This document shows positions 46,661 through 55,400 of a DNA stretch of 64,000 nucleotides, one piece after another. Position numbers and translations under genes: made by a program. Numbering within the stretch: the first letter of the stretch is position 1; every line of letters starts with the position of its first letter. The notes beneath the pieces were generated by a model. That model did no database searches, was not told where the DNA came from, and saw only the letters and a program-made list of their open reading frames with translations. The stretch covers positions 210,421 to 274,420 of the forward strand of contig CANJUF010000001.1 in the NCBI GenBank assembly GCA_947477745.1, in the 5' to 3' direction. This DNA comes from Sphingomonadaceae bacterium (GTDB lineage Bacteria > Pseudomonadota > Alphaproteobacteria > Sphingomonadales > Sphingomonadaceae).

Positions 46661-47706
46661 AGCACCGCGAACCGCAGTTCGGGGCCCGCCGACATTCGAA
46701 ACGCGCCCGCCGGGAAACGCTCGCCATCGAGGATGAAACCATCTTCAAGCACGACGTCGAAAGCCTCGCCGCTGCCCCGGTGCATGCCCAGCCGTGCGAG
46801 CGCCGGGCCGTGGCGGCCCATGGCTGCGGCCGGTACGCGGGCCAGCGCCCGGCGTCGCGGCGCATCGACCATGAAATAGCCGATGGACTGTTCGTCCTCG
46901 ACCCCGGCAAGCAGCTTCATGCCCAGCGGAAAGCGGCGCAGCGTGGTGAACCCGGCGATATAGCGGCTGCCTGGCGAAGCTGGATCGCTGTGCGGCAGGC
47001 TGATCCCTGTCGCCACGTCGGTAAAGGTCATGCGGTACAGCTTGCGCCAAGGCGTGCGGCCTAGCCCGAACAGCGCCTGCCCCATGCCGAACAATGCCGT
47101 CACGCCGATCGCGAAGCTCTGGAATGCGCCGAAACGGTGCGCGACCTGGCCCGCGTCAATCGCGGCGTTGAACACGCCTGCCCCGAAAATGAAGCCCCAA
47201 CGGTCGCGCGCCTCGCCGTCCTGGTCGGAGATGATGATCGGGCGGCGCGTCACGAACCGCCCCTGCCTCGTCGCGGCAATCGCGTCGTCGAGATCCGGGC
47301 GGCGGCCGACGCCGAGATCGAGCGCCAGCGCATTGGTCTTGCCTTGCGGCAGCACGGCGATGACCGGCCAGTTGTCTGCAAACAGCGGCGCGCCGCGTGT
47401 CAGCACGTCTCGCACCGTACCGTCACCGCCGCTGATCGCCAGCATGCCGATGCCTACCGCAGCGAACCGGGCGAGTGCCTCCTCTAGCTCGGCGCGCGTG
47501 CGCGGCTCGGCCAGCAGAACGTCAGCGCGGCCCGCAAGTGCGGCATCGCGGCCCTTGTTGCGGTGACTGCGCGGATTGCGCACCAGACCGACGAGCGGTG
47601 CGGCGGGATTTTCGCGCGGCGAGGCCGCGCGCGCCTGTTCCGGCGTACTGGCTGCGTGGGCATGGCTGTCGGGCAGACGCCCGAAAGTGGAAATCCGGCC
47701 TTCCAT
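46657..47706 (-). CDS. Diacylglycerol-kinase-family lipid kinase
   Basis: 349 aa from the ATG at 47706; a GTG nine bases upstream is possible. LVGLVRNPRSHRNKG and the signature ISGGDGTVRDVL (GGDGT at residues 93-97) identify the DAGK/sphingosine-kinase catalytic domain, with PQGKTNALALDLG as the next conserved block. It phosphorylates a lipid hydroxyl: diacylglycerol is the default, but alphaproteobacterial ceramide kinase belongs to the same family. Its stop overlaps the start of the Tam41-like gene. A poorly conserved N-terminal stretch of about 35 residues precedes the domain. Confidence 0.85.
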   Translation of the reverse strand: MEGRISTFGRLPDSHAHAASTPEQARAASPRENPAAPLVGLVRNPRSHRNKGRDAALAGRADVLLAEPRTRAELEEALARFAAVGIGMLAISGGDGTVRDVLTRGAPLFADNWPVIAVLPQGKTNALALDLGVGRRPDLDDAIAATRQGRFVTRRPIIISDQDGEARDRWGFIFGAGVFNAAIDAGQVAHRFGAFQSFAIGVTALFGMGQALFGLGRTPWRKLYRMTFTDVATGISLPHSDPASPGSRYIAGFTTLRRFPLGMKLLAGVEDEQSIGYFMVDAPRRRALARVPAAAMGRHGPALARLGMHRGSGEAFDVVLEDGFILDGERFPAGAFRMSAGPELRFAVL

Positions 47707-47775
47707 GGCGCGCACCTAGCCGCGCTCCCCTGAACGAATCCAGTCTTTTCGCGAACGGGCTCCGCGCCTGAACTG

Positions 47776-49116
47776 TCAGATCGCGCCCGCCGCCGGACCT
47801 TTTCGGACGCGCATGATGCGCGCCATGATCGCAGTGAGCAGCACCGCCTGGCTGATCGAGTTGGCAAGCACCGCCGCCGCCACTCCGTCCGCGCCCATGA
47901 TCGGGTCGAGCAGGAAGGCGCTGACGATCAGGATCGCCGTCGCTGCCAGCCGCGCCAGGAACAGAAGATGCGCCCGCTGCGCGGCCATGATCGTCGGCTC
48001 GAAGGCGACTATGGCAAAATCGATGCAGGCCGCAGAGGTCAGCCACAGCAGACTGGTATAGGCGCGTCCGAAATCGGGGCCGCCGATGCCTTCGAGCAGC
48101 AGCTTGCCGAACAGGATCGCGAGCACGAAAACCACCGCGCCCAAAGCCGTCGCCACCCGGACCGACTGCCCGATCATGGTGCCAAGGCTGCGCGCGCCCT
48201 GGTTGCGCACCGCGCGCACGATCTCGGGAAAGGCGGCCTTGGCGATCATCTGCGAGACGGTTGAAAGCGAGCGGCTGAGCTGGGCGGCCAGCCGGAACGC
48301 GCCCGCCGCTGCCGTGCCGGTCAGCCCGCCGACGATGAACAGCGGGATCTGCTTGACCGAAATGAACAGCGTCTGGCTGAAATTGGAAGTCAGCGAATAG
48401 CGCAGCACGCCTGGATTGTCAGCGAACACCCGGCGCAGACCCTGGCCGCTGCGCAGGATCAGTTTCATCTCGCCGATACGGTGGACGGCATACCAGTGCG
48501 CTGCCGCGGTAAGCAGTTCGGCGAAAGCCCAGGCGATCAGGAAACCCTGCAGCTTGGGGTGGATCAGCGCGGCAGCCAGGGCCCCTATCAGGCGCAGCGT
48601 CGGGGTCGCCGCATCGGCGGCGGCGGCAAAGTTGAACCGGTCGCGCAGCCGCAGGATGCCGATCGGGGTAGAGCGCAGCGAGATCAGCATGATCACGTTG
48701 AAGATCAGCGTCGCACGCGCCAAGGTCGGCGTCATGCCCAGCTCGTCTGCGAACAGGTGCAGGATAAGCGCAGAGGCGCCGATCCCGACCAGGGCGCTGA
48801 TGACATCGAGCGCAATCGCCCCGCGATAGAGCCGCGCCAGCCGCGCCTCGTCGTCGTTCTCGATGTGCGCCATGCCGTACTGGACGACAATCTGCCAGGT
48901 CTGGAACGCCAGCAAGTTTGCCAGGAATTGCGCCGCGCCGGTAATCAGCGCGAACTTGCCGAAGCCGGTGACGCCCAGCGAGCGGGTAATGATCGCGAGG
49001 TAGATCAGCGAGAACACCGCCGCGAGCACGCGCGCCGAAAGCATCCAGCCGAAATTCTGGACCACCGAGACAACCGCTTGCGGCGCATTGCGCAGTTTGA
49101 GAATCAGCTCATTCAA
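47776..49116 (-). CDS. Oligosaccharide/lipopolysaccharide flippase family protein
   Basis: About 446 aa with 12-14 hydrophobic helices. The opening VVQNFGWMLSARVLAAVFSLIYLAI and TRSLGVTGFGKFALI match Wzx-type polysaccharide exporters of the MOP superfamily, which flip lipid-linked glycans. No ATG precedes the first helix. TTG codons at 49116 and 49200 are both possible, and neither has a good ribosome site; 49116 starts just before the first amphipathic segment. It lies 34-118 bp after the PLP-enzyme gene and 70 bp before the lipid kinase gene, all on the same strand. Confidence 0.78.
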   Translation of the reverse strand: MNELILKLRNAPQAVVSVVQNFGWMLSARVLAAVFSLIYLAIITRSLGVTGFGKFALITGAAQFLANLLAFQTWQIVVQYGMAHIENDDEARLARLYRGAIALDVISALVGIGASALILHLFADELGMTPTLARATLIFNVIMLISLRSTPIGILRLRDRFNFAAAADAATPTLRLIGALAAALIHPKLQGFLIAWAFAELLTAAAHWYAVHRIGEMKLILRSGQGLRRVFADNPGVLRYSLTSNFSQTLFISVKQIPLFIVGGLTGTAAAGAFRLAAQLSRSLSTVSQMIAKAAFPEIVRAVRNQGARSLGTMIGQSVRVATALGAVVFVLAILFGKLLLEGIGGPDFGRAYTSLLWLTSAACIDFAIVAFEPTIMAAQRAHLLFLARLAATAILIVSAFLLDPIMGADGVAAAVLANSISQAVLLTAIMARIMRVRKGPAAGAI

Positions 49117-49233
49117 GGCGTCAGGCTTTCGAAAAAAAGGGCTCTGGGCCCGATTAGCTGCATTCGCGCGCGATGTGGACCCTTGGCGGCAGATCGACAA
49201 GGGGCTTGGCGTGAGCGAGGCTCGTGGCGCGCT

Positions 49234-50697
49234 TCAGCCAGCGAGATGCGGCCCCAGCGCTGCGGCAATGCGTCCGATACGCTGTGCGAACCACTGCTCG
49301 AGCGCGTCGTCGCCCAGCGCGTCGAGCATGGTCACCTGCGGCATCGACAGGCCGATCCGCAAGGTCGCGCCCCAGCGATCGCCTGCAAGCCGCACGCAGC
49401 GCACCGGCTGGCCCAGCCGGATGCCTCCCGCGATAAGCGCGGCGTGAATGGCGACCGCCTGCTCGAATGTGAGATCGCGCCGCAGCGTGCCCTCGAAGTC
49501 ATGGCACAGGTCGAGCGTGACGAGCGTGCGCATCTCGATCGGATGATCGGCAGGTCCATCGGCCTGCGCGGCAGGCGCGCTCGCCACCTTGCGCACGCCC
49601 AGCGCCTTGGCGAGATCGTCGGTCGCGGCAGTGAAGGCGGCAACCACGCGCGAAACGCGGTCAAGCGGAATGGCCTGGAACCGCTCCAGCTCGAACAGCG
49701 AGGCGCTGAGCCGCAAGGCAAGACCGGGATTGCCGGTATCCTCGCACAGCTCGCGCCCCGGCCAGCCCGCGGGAATTTCCGCGCGGCGGAACACCCGCGC
49801 CATTCCCCGCGCCAGGGGCGCGGCAGCGGCGGCAAGGCCGTGCGGCAGCAGGGCGAAGCCGCTGAACGGCGGTCCGCCCATGAATTTCGAACCGGTGACG
49901 AAGACCACGATGCCGCGCGCCAGATAGTCCCTGATTGCCGCGCTGGTGATCCGCGCCTGGCAGGCATCGACGACGAAAGTAACGTCGCTGCCGAACCGGG
50001 CCTGAAGCGCGTCAACATCGCCAAGGCTGGGCAGCACCAGCCCGGTCTTTGAGCCGTGCACGATATGGACCAGCGGGTAACGATCCGCCGCCAGGCTGGC
50101 CTCGATCGACGCGGCGAACTGGCTGGCCAACAGCCCGCTCTCGTTTGCCTCGCCGCTTTCGCAGCGCACCGGCGTGTCGGCCATGGTCACGCTCGGGAGG
50201 CCCGCCACCGGCTCGCGCGGTGATACGGCCGCGCCCAGCGCGGTTTCCTCGGCGAAATAGAGCCCCGCCGCGCTATGGATGCAGCCCGAACCGACCTCGT
50301 CCGCGCCGAGCAGGTGATTGACAATCCCGCCTTGCCTGCGCCCGGCAACCGCCAGTAGGCCAACGTATTCGAGGTCTGTGCCCGAAGGCGCGAAAAACAC
50401 GTCGATCTCGCCGCCAAGTCCATAGGCGCTGCGGATCGTCTGGCGCAGCTCGTCGAGGCAGGCGGCATAGGCCGCGCCCTGTTCGAGGTGTCCGGCCCCT
50501 CCGGCAAAGCGCGCGCGCAGCCAGGCGTCGGCATCGGGGCTCAGGTCATTGGCGGTGGAGGAGGCGAAAGCCAGAACATCGCGTGGAAAAGGCGCGCTGG
50601 CATAGCGGTTGAGGCCGGTGCGCGGATCGAGCACGATGCGCGCGTCGCCTCCGCGCGTCATCCAGTCGTGCAGGGTTAGATCGACAATTTCTGCCAT
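49234..50697 (-). CDS. Uncharacterised PLP-dependent enzyme, fold type I
   Basis: 487 aa. The fold-type I features can be read directly. FFAPSGTDLEYVGLLA (104-110) is the phosphate-binding turn, FVVDACQAR (D244, Q247) contacts the pyridine ring, and VFVTGSKFMGGPPFSGF carries the Schiff-base Lys (K271). The arrangement is closest to class V aminotransferases, cysteine desulfurases and kynureninases, but other stretches look unlike any enzyme I know. A large C-terminal region holds MRTLVTLDLCHDFEGTLRRD. Divergent from an ATP-grasp/nucleotidyltransferase pair, which suggests a joint pathway. Confidence 0.75.
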   Translation of the reverse strand: MAEIVDLTLHDWMTRGGDARIVLDPRTGLNRYASAPFPRDVLAFASSTANDLSPDADAWLRARFAGGAGHLEQGAAYAACLDELRQTIRSAYGLGGEIDVFFAPSGTDLEYVGLLAVAGRRQGGIVNHLLGADEVGSGCIHSAAGLYFAEETALGAAVSPREPVAGLPSVTMADTPVRCESGEANESGLLASQFAASIEASLAADRYPLVHIVHGSKTGLVLPSLGDVDALQARFGSDVTFVVDACQARITSAAIRDYLARGIVVFVTGSKFMGGPPFSGFALLPHGLAAAAAPLARGMARVFRRAEIPAGWPGRELCEDTGNPGLALRLSASLFELERFQAIPLDRVSRVVAAFTAATDDLAKALGVRKVASAPAAQADGPADHPIEMRTLVTLDLCHDFEGTLRRDLTFEQAVAIHAALIAGGIRLGQPVRCVRLAGDRWGATLRIGLSMPQVTMLDALGDDALEQWFAQRIGRIAAALGPHLAG

Positions 50698-50807
50698 TTT
50701 AGCCCGCGCGATCTGGTGAATTGGAATTTGCGCAGTTCCCTAGAGCCGTTATGGGAGCGCGGCAAGTGGCCGGGCGCAGGCGCGCGGCCTGCATCGCAGG
50801 ATAGACC

Positions 50808-51809
50808 ATGACCGCTCCGATCAGACTCACCCCCGAGGTGCGCCGAGACCTCAAGCTACTGTTCATCGCCAAGCATGCGCTGGGTGACGGCAGCCTGCAC
50901 TCTGCCGACGGCAACCATTCGCCTTACCATCACGAGATGCGCACCATCCTCGAAGGCCTGTTCGACAAGCTGCAGGTCGCCAACAGCTACGAGGCGCTGT
51001 TCACCGATCCGCATGTCGATTTCGTCTGGCCGATGCTCAACCGCGGCGGCTTCTTCAACTCGGAGATGCTCTGCCCGCTGCTGTGCGAGCGGCTGCGCGT
51101 GCCCTATCTCGGCGCCAACCCGATCCTGCGCGGGCTCGCCGACGACAAGCACCTGACCAAGCTGGAAGCCCGCGCGCGCGGCGTGCCAACCTGCGACTGG
51201 GCGGTTTACCGTGCCGGCGCGCCGGTGACGCCCGAGCGCTGCCCCAAGGCGGACCGCTATGTGATCAAGCCCAACAACAGCTCGGCAAGCTGGGGCATCG
51301 GCGATGCCAGCGACTGGGAAGGCGTGCGCACCGCCATGCTGGGCATCCACGCCGAGGGCTACGACGCGATCGTCGAGCCGTTCATGAACGGCAGCGATGT
51401 CGAAGTTCCGGTCATCACCATGCACGGCGAACCGTTCGTGATGCCGCCGATGCTATTCAAGCAGGCGGACCCTTCGCACCTCAGGACTCACGCGGAAAAG
51501 CGCGATCTGGTGGCGCGCGAGGACAAGTATACGCTGGTCCCGTTCGAGGCAGACAAGGCTTGGGACGAAATCCGCAGGCTCACCCTTGCGCTTGCCGATG
51601 TGTTCCGGCCCTTCGATTTCGGCCGGTTCGAGTTCCGATTCAACGAGGAGACCGGCGAGATCAACTTGCTGGAGGTCAATCTCCAGTGCAACCTGTGGTC
51701 GCAGAAGGTCTATGGCCGCTCGGCCGTGCTGATGGGCTGGAGCCAGGAAGACCTGATCGAGACCATCGTCGCCGAAAGCCTCACGCGCCGCGGCCTGATG
51801 CCGCAATGA
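50808..51809 (+). CDS. ATP-grasp ligase, D-Ala-D-Ala ligase-like
   Basis: 333 aa. ATP-grasp features: YLGANPILRGLADDKHLTK, the nucleotide-binding YVIKPNNSSASWGIG, IVEPFMNGSDVEVPV and the metal-binding NLLEVNLQCNLWSQK (Glu and Asn). It differs from housekeeping Ddl: the Ddl-type EINTLPG and the serine loop are not recognisable, and the N-terminus contains an unusual His-rich NHSPYHHEM. It probably joins an amine to a carboxylate on an unknown substrate. Its stop overlaps the nucleotidyltransferase ATG (ATGA). Confidence 0.78.
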   Translation: MTAPIRLTPEVRRDLKLLFIAKHALGDGSLHSADGNHSPYHHEMRTILEGLFDKLQVANSYEALFTDPHVDFVWPMLNRGGFFNSEMLCPLLCERLRVPYLGANPILRGLADDKHLTKLEARARGVPTCDWAVYRAGAPVTPERCPKADRYVIKPNNSSASWGIGDASDWEGVRTAMLGIHAEGYDAIVEPFMNGSDVEVPVITMHGEPFVMPPMLFKQADPSHLRTHAEKRDLVAREDKYTLVPFEADKAWDEIRRLTLALADVFRPFDFGRFEFRFNEETGEINLLEVNLQCNLWSQKVYGRSAVLMGWSQEDLIETIVAESLTRRGLMPQ

Positions 51810-52603
51810 CTGCATTCGGCACGGACTGCACCGTCATCGTCCTTGCCGCGCAGCGCGCCGGCATGGTCAACCCATTGGCGCAGCGCGCCGGCGTGAGCCA
51901 CAAGTGCCTTGCGCCGATTGCTGGCAAGCCGCTGATCGTTCACGTCATGGACGTGCTCGCCGCCCGCCCCGAAGTGGGCAAGGTGCGCGTAATGGTCGAA
52001 CCCGACGGGCAGCAGGCGCTCGAACCGGTCATGGCGCCTTACCGGGCACGCGGGCTGACGGTCGATCTGGTCTCTTCGTCGGAAAATATCGTGGGGAGCG
52101 TGCTGGCGGGGGTCGAAGCGCAGGCCGCGCCTTTCATCGTCACCACGGCGGACAATGTGCTGCTGAGCCGCGAGGCTTTTCTGGCGACGCTCGGCGCTCT
52201 GGCTAGCCACGATGCGGCGATGAACCTGGCGACCAAAGAGGCGGTGCTCGCAGTCCATCCAGACGCACAGCGCAATTTCTACGAATTCGCCGACGGCGCA
52301 TACGCGAATTGCAATCTCTACGGCCTTGCGGGCCGCCATGCCCTGCGCGCCGCGGAGGCCTTCCGCGAGGGCGGGCAGTTCCAGAAGAACCCCAGGCGGC
52401 TGCTCACCGCATTCGGCCTGATCAACATCGTATTGTTCCGCTTCCGCCTCATCAGCCTGCAACATGCGGCCAAGCGGATCGGCAAGCGCTTCGGCCTGCG
52501 CGTGGCCGCCGTGATCCAGGCCGACGGCGCGCAGGCAGTCGATGTCGATAACGAGCGCACTTACGCCATTGCCGAAATGGTGCTGGAGCAGAGGGGAATG
52601 TAA
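51806..52603 (+). CDS. MobA/GlmU-like nucleotidyltransferase family protein
   Basis: 265 aa. TVIVLAAQRAGMVNPLAQ and KCLAPIAGKPLIVHVMDVL are the P-loop and Lys regions of the NTP-transferase (GT-A) fold, and FIVTTADNVLLS is the metal-binding Asp region. The LAAQRAG variant of LAGGRGTR marks a family without an assigned sugar or alcohol phosphate. Starting by ATGA overlap inside the ATP-grasp gene, it is almost certainly co-translated with it. A palindromic repeat begins five bases after the stop. Confidence 0.78.
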   Translation: MTAFGTDCTVIVLAAQRAGMVNPLAQRAGVSHKCLAPIAGKPLIVHVMDVLAARPEVGKVRVMVEPDGQQALEPVMAPYRARGLTVDLVSSSENIVGSVLAGVEAQAAPFIVTTADNVLLSREAFLATLGALASHDAAMNLATKEAVLAVHPDAQRNFYEFADGAYANCNLYGLAGRHALRAAEAFREGGQFQKNPRRLLTAFGLINIVLFRFRLISLQHAAKRIGKRFGLRVAAVIQADGAQAVDVDNERTYAIAEMVLEQRGM

Positions 52604-52607
52604 TACT

Positions 52608-52699
52608 CGTTATTGCGAGCGACCGCAGGTCGCGCGGCAATCCAGAGCAGTTCTACACCGGCCCTAGATTGCTTCGTCACTTTGTTCCTCGCAATGACG
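52608..52699. repeat. REP-like palindromic element
   Basis: CGTTATTGCGAG (52608-52619) pairs with CTCGCAATGACG (52688-52699) with one mismatch, with inner arms GCAATCCAGAG and CTAGATTGC. This is a hairpin-forming intergenic repeat. Near-identical copies, CGTCATTGCGAGCG..., are common in sphingomonad and other alphaproteobacterial genomes as I recall. Confidence 0.7.
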
Positions 52700-52752
52700 A
52701 AGCGCCAAACCCAACTCGACAGCACGGGCGCATCGCGCCTATCATCGCCGCC

Positions 52753-53952
52753 ATGCTGCACGAAAACCTGATCGAAGACGCCAAGGCGATATCCTCAGAG
52801 CTGGTCACGCTTCGCCGCGCGATCCATGCCGAACCCGAACTTGGCCTGCACACGCCCAAGACGCGCGACAAGGTGCGCATGGCGCTGGCCCACTTGCCGC
52901 TCGAATGGCGCGAGGGAAAATCGACCTCTGGCATGGTGGCCGTGCTCAAGGGCGGCGCAGGACCGGGTAGGCGCGTGTTGCTGCGCGGCGACATGGATGC
53001 CTTGCCAATGCCCGAGGAGACCGGGCTGGACTTCGCCTCGCAGGTACCCGGGGCGATGCACGCCTGCGGCCACGACGCGCACACGGCGATGCTCGCGGGC
53101 GCGGCGGAATTGCTGGCGAAACGGGCGGCAAACCTCGAAGGTGAAGTCCTGTTCATGTTCCAGCCGGGCGAGGAAGGCTTCCACGGCGCGCGCTTCATGC
53201 TCGAGGACGGCCTGCTTGATCCGCTGCCCGATGCGGCCTTCGCGCTGCACGTGTTTCCCAATGCGCCGCATGGCAGCTTCGGCGGCCGGGCCGGACCATT
53301 GCTCGCCTCGGCCGACCAGTTCCGCGTGGTGGTGCAGGGACGCGGCGGGCATGCCTCGCTGCCGCATGAAACGCTCGATCCGGTGCCGGTCGCCTGCGAG
53401 ATCGTCACCGCGCTGCAGGCCATGATCACCCGCAAGTTCAGCGTGTTCGATCCCGCGGTGCTGACGGTGGCGCGGATCGCGGGCGGCACCACCTTCAACG
53501 TCGTGCCTGACAGCGCCGAGATCGAAGGAACGATGCGCTCGCTTTCCGCCCAGAGCCGCGAACGCCTGCGCGAAAACCTGCGGCTCGTCGCCGCCGGGAT
53601 CGCGGGCGCGCATGGCATGACCTGCGAAATCGAGCTGATCGAGGGCTTTCCGGTGACGGTCTGCGACGCGCGCGCGGTGGACCTGGGCCATCGTGTCGCC
53701 GCCGGCCTGTTCGGCGGAGAGAGCTTCATCGCGCTCGATAACCCGGTGATGGGCGCGGAGGATTTCTCCTATGTGCTGGAGAAAGTGCCGGGCGCGATGT
53801 TCTTCCTTGGCGCCAGCCGCGAAGGCGAGGACTGGACGCAGTGCTGCGGCATCCACTCAACCCGGATGATGCTCGACGAGGCAGTCATGCCGCGCGGTGC
53901 GGCCATGCTGGCGGGGCTGGCCGAGGCGTTCCTGGCGAAGGGCTTCGATTAG
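52753..53952 (+). CDS. M20-family amidohydrolase/metallopeptidase
   Basis: 399 aa. Zinc-site motifs of the hippurate hydrolase-like M20D group: LLRGDMDALPMPE, MHACGHDAHTAML, MFQPGEEGFHGA, the lid/dimer domain with VVQGRGGHASLPH, and GAEDFSYVLEKVPGAMFFLG. These enzymes remove an acyl group from N-acyl amino acids. The ATG at 52753 is chosen because codons upstream belong to the palindromic repeat. The substrate is unknown; it may or may not belong with the ATP-grasp pair upstream. Confidence 0.9.
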   Translation: MLHENLIEDAKAISSELVTLRRAIHAEPELGLHTPKTRDKVRMALAHLPLEWREGKSTSGMVAVLKGGAGPGRRVLLRGDMDALPMPEETGLDFASQVPGAMHACGHDAHTAMLAGAAELLAKRAANLEGEVLFMFQPGEEGFHGARFMLEDGLLDPLPDAAFALHVFPNAPHGSFGGRAGPLLASADQFRVVVQGRGGHASLPHETLDPVPVACEIVTALQAMITRKFSVFDPAVLTVARIAGGTTFNVVPDSAEIEGTMRSLSAQSRERLRENLRLVAAGIAGAHGMTCEIELIEGFPVTVCDARAVDLGHRVAAGLFGGESFIALDNPVMGAEDFSYVLEKVPGAMFFLGASREGEDWTQCCGIHSTRMMLDEAVMPRGAAMLAGLAEAFLAKGFD

Positions 53953-53975
53953 GGAGTTCTGCCTAAATCCTCAGC

Positions 53976-54047
53976 CGCTCGCCTCGAGCGAAGTCGAGAG
54001 GCGCGATCGCTATTTTCGCCGTGTCTCGACTAAGCTCGATACGAGCG
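53976..54047. repeat. Imperfect palindromic element in the M20/GNAT intergenic region
   Basis: CGCTCGCCTCGAGCGAAGTCGAGAG faces GTGTCTCGACTAAGCTCGATACGAGCG as an imperfect inverted repeat (about 13 of 17 in the core). It lies between two convergent genes and can form a long hairpin. It is unlike the two other repeats in the window. Confidence 0.6.
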
Positions 54048-54061
54048 AGCAAGGCTAACCA

Positions 54062-54352
54062 TCAAGCCCTCACGTCCGCCCATTCGGGGTGCTCATCGAA
54101 TTTGGCCACAACATAGGAGCACACCGGTTTCACCTTGAAGTGCTGCTCGCGTGCATCCGCCACCAGCGCATCGACCAGCTTACCCGCCACGCCGCGCCCG
54201 CCGATTTGCGGCGGCACGATCGTATGTTCGGCCACGCGCGCACCACCGCGCTCCACCCAGGTCAGCCGGCCGATGTGGTCGCTTCCCGCGACATGGGCGT
54301 GATATTCGCCCGACTTGCCGTTTTCATGCCGGGTGATCGTGACTTCGCTCAT
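54062..54352 (-). CDS. Small GNAT-family acetyltransferase (NATD1 type)
   Basis: 96 aa. The acetyl-CoA-binding region is VPPQIGGRGVAGKLVDALV and the C-terminus KVKPVCSYVVAKFDEHPEWA is the hallmark of the small NATD1/YjdJ-like branch. These are minimal GNAT folds of unknown substrate. ATG start. Divergent from the threonine aldolase gene with about 50 bp between starts, and convergent with the M20 gene across a palindromic repeat. Confidence 0.88.
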   Translation of the reverse strand: MSEVTITRHENGKSGEYHAHVAGSDHIGRLTWVERGGARVAEHTIVPPQIGGRGVAGKLVDALVADAREQHFKVKPVCSYVVAKFDEHPEWADVRA

Positions 54353-54404
54353 TGCTGATCCTTGCTTGACGGGCGCGCCGCGGCCCTACACTCAATGATG
54401 TAAT

Positions 54405-55400
54405 ATGCAGTTCCATTCCGACAATGCCGCACCTGTCCATCCCAGGGTCTGGGACGCGATGCGCAGCGCCGATGCGCTCGACATGGGCTATGACGGCGAC
54501 GCGCTCACCGCGCGGCTCGACGAGGCGATGAGCGCCCTGTTCGGCGAGCCTTGCGCGGTGCTCTGGGTCGCGACGGGCACGGCGGCCAATTGCCTTGCGC
54601 TCGCCGCGATGGTGCCGCCCGAAGGCGGGGTGGTGTGCCACCGCGAGGCGCATATCGAGGTGGATGAAGGCGGCGCGCCGGGCTTTTTCCTGCACGGCGC
54701 CAAGCTGATGCTGGTCGGCGGCGATCACGCCAAGGTAACGCCCGATGCGGCGCGCGCGCTGATCGATCCGATCCGCGACGACGTGCATCAGGTCCAGCCG
54801 CATGCGCTGTCGGTGACTCAGGCGAGCGAATATGGCTGCGTCTATCGCGTGGAAGAATTGCAGGCTCTGTCGGCGCTTTGCCGGGAGCGCGGGCTCGGCT
54901 TTCATGTCGACGACGCACGCTTCGCCAATGCCGTAGCCTTTCTCGGCTGTTCGCCGCGCGAGGCCTGCCACGGGGCCGATGCGCTGAGCTTCGGCATGGT
55001 GAAGAACGGCGCGATGAACGCCGAGGCAATCGTGTTCTTCGATCCGGAGAAAGCCGACCGCGTCCGCTACCGCCGCAAGCGCGCGGGGCACCTGCAATCG
55101 AAGGGGCGGTTCATGGCCGCACAGATCCTCGCGCTGATCGAGGACGGACTGTGGCTGGAAAACGCCCGCAAGGCCAATGCAGCGGCGCTGCACCTCGCCC
55201 GCATGGCACCGGGCCGGCTGCTGCATCCGGTCGAGGCCAACGAGCTGTTCCTGCGCCTTTCCGCCAGCGAGGCCGCGGCGCTGCGCGCGCAGGGTTTCGG
55301 CTTCCACGACTGGGGCGCGCAAGGCGCGCGGATCGTTACCGCCTGGGACACGCGCGAGGACCATGTCGAAGCGCTCGGCGCGGCCTTGGCGGCGCTGTGA
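54405..55400 (+). CDS. Threonine aldolase/beta-eliminating lyase family protein
   Basis: 331 aa PLP enzyme. FHSDNAAPVHPRVWDAM, ATGTAANCLAL, FHVDDARFANAVAFL and the lysine in SFGMVKNGAMNAEAIVFF mark the L-threonine aldolase fold. It would cleave threonine or allo-threonine to glycine and acetaldehyde. The dipeptide before ARFAN is VDD; LtaE has DGARLAN. The Lys is in GMVKNGAM, not SKG, so this belongs to a side branch whose substrate is uncertain. Its stop overlaps the exporter start (GTGA). Confidence 0.85.
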   Translation: MQFHSDNAAPVHPRVWDAMRSADALDMGYDGDALTARLDEAMSALFGEPCAVLWVATGTAANCLALAAMVPPEGGVVCHREAHIEVDEGGAPGFFLHGAKLMLVGGDHAKVTPDAARALIDPIRDDVHQVQPHALSVTQASEYGCVYRVEELQALSALCRERGLGFHVDDARFANAVAFLGCSPREACHGADALSFGMVKNGAMNAEAIVFFDPEKADRVRYRRKRAGHLQSKGRFMAAQILALIEDGLWLENARKANAAALHLARMAPGRLLHPVEANELFLRLSASEAAALRAQGFGFHDWGAQGARIVTAWDTREDHVEALGAALAAL

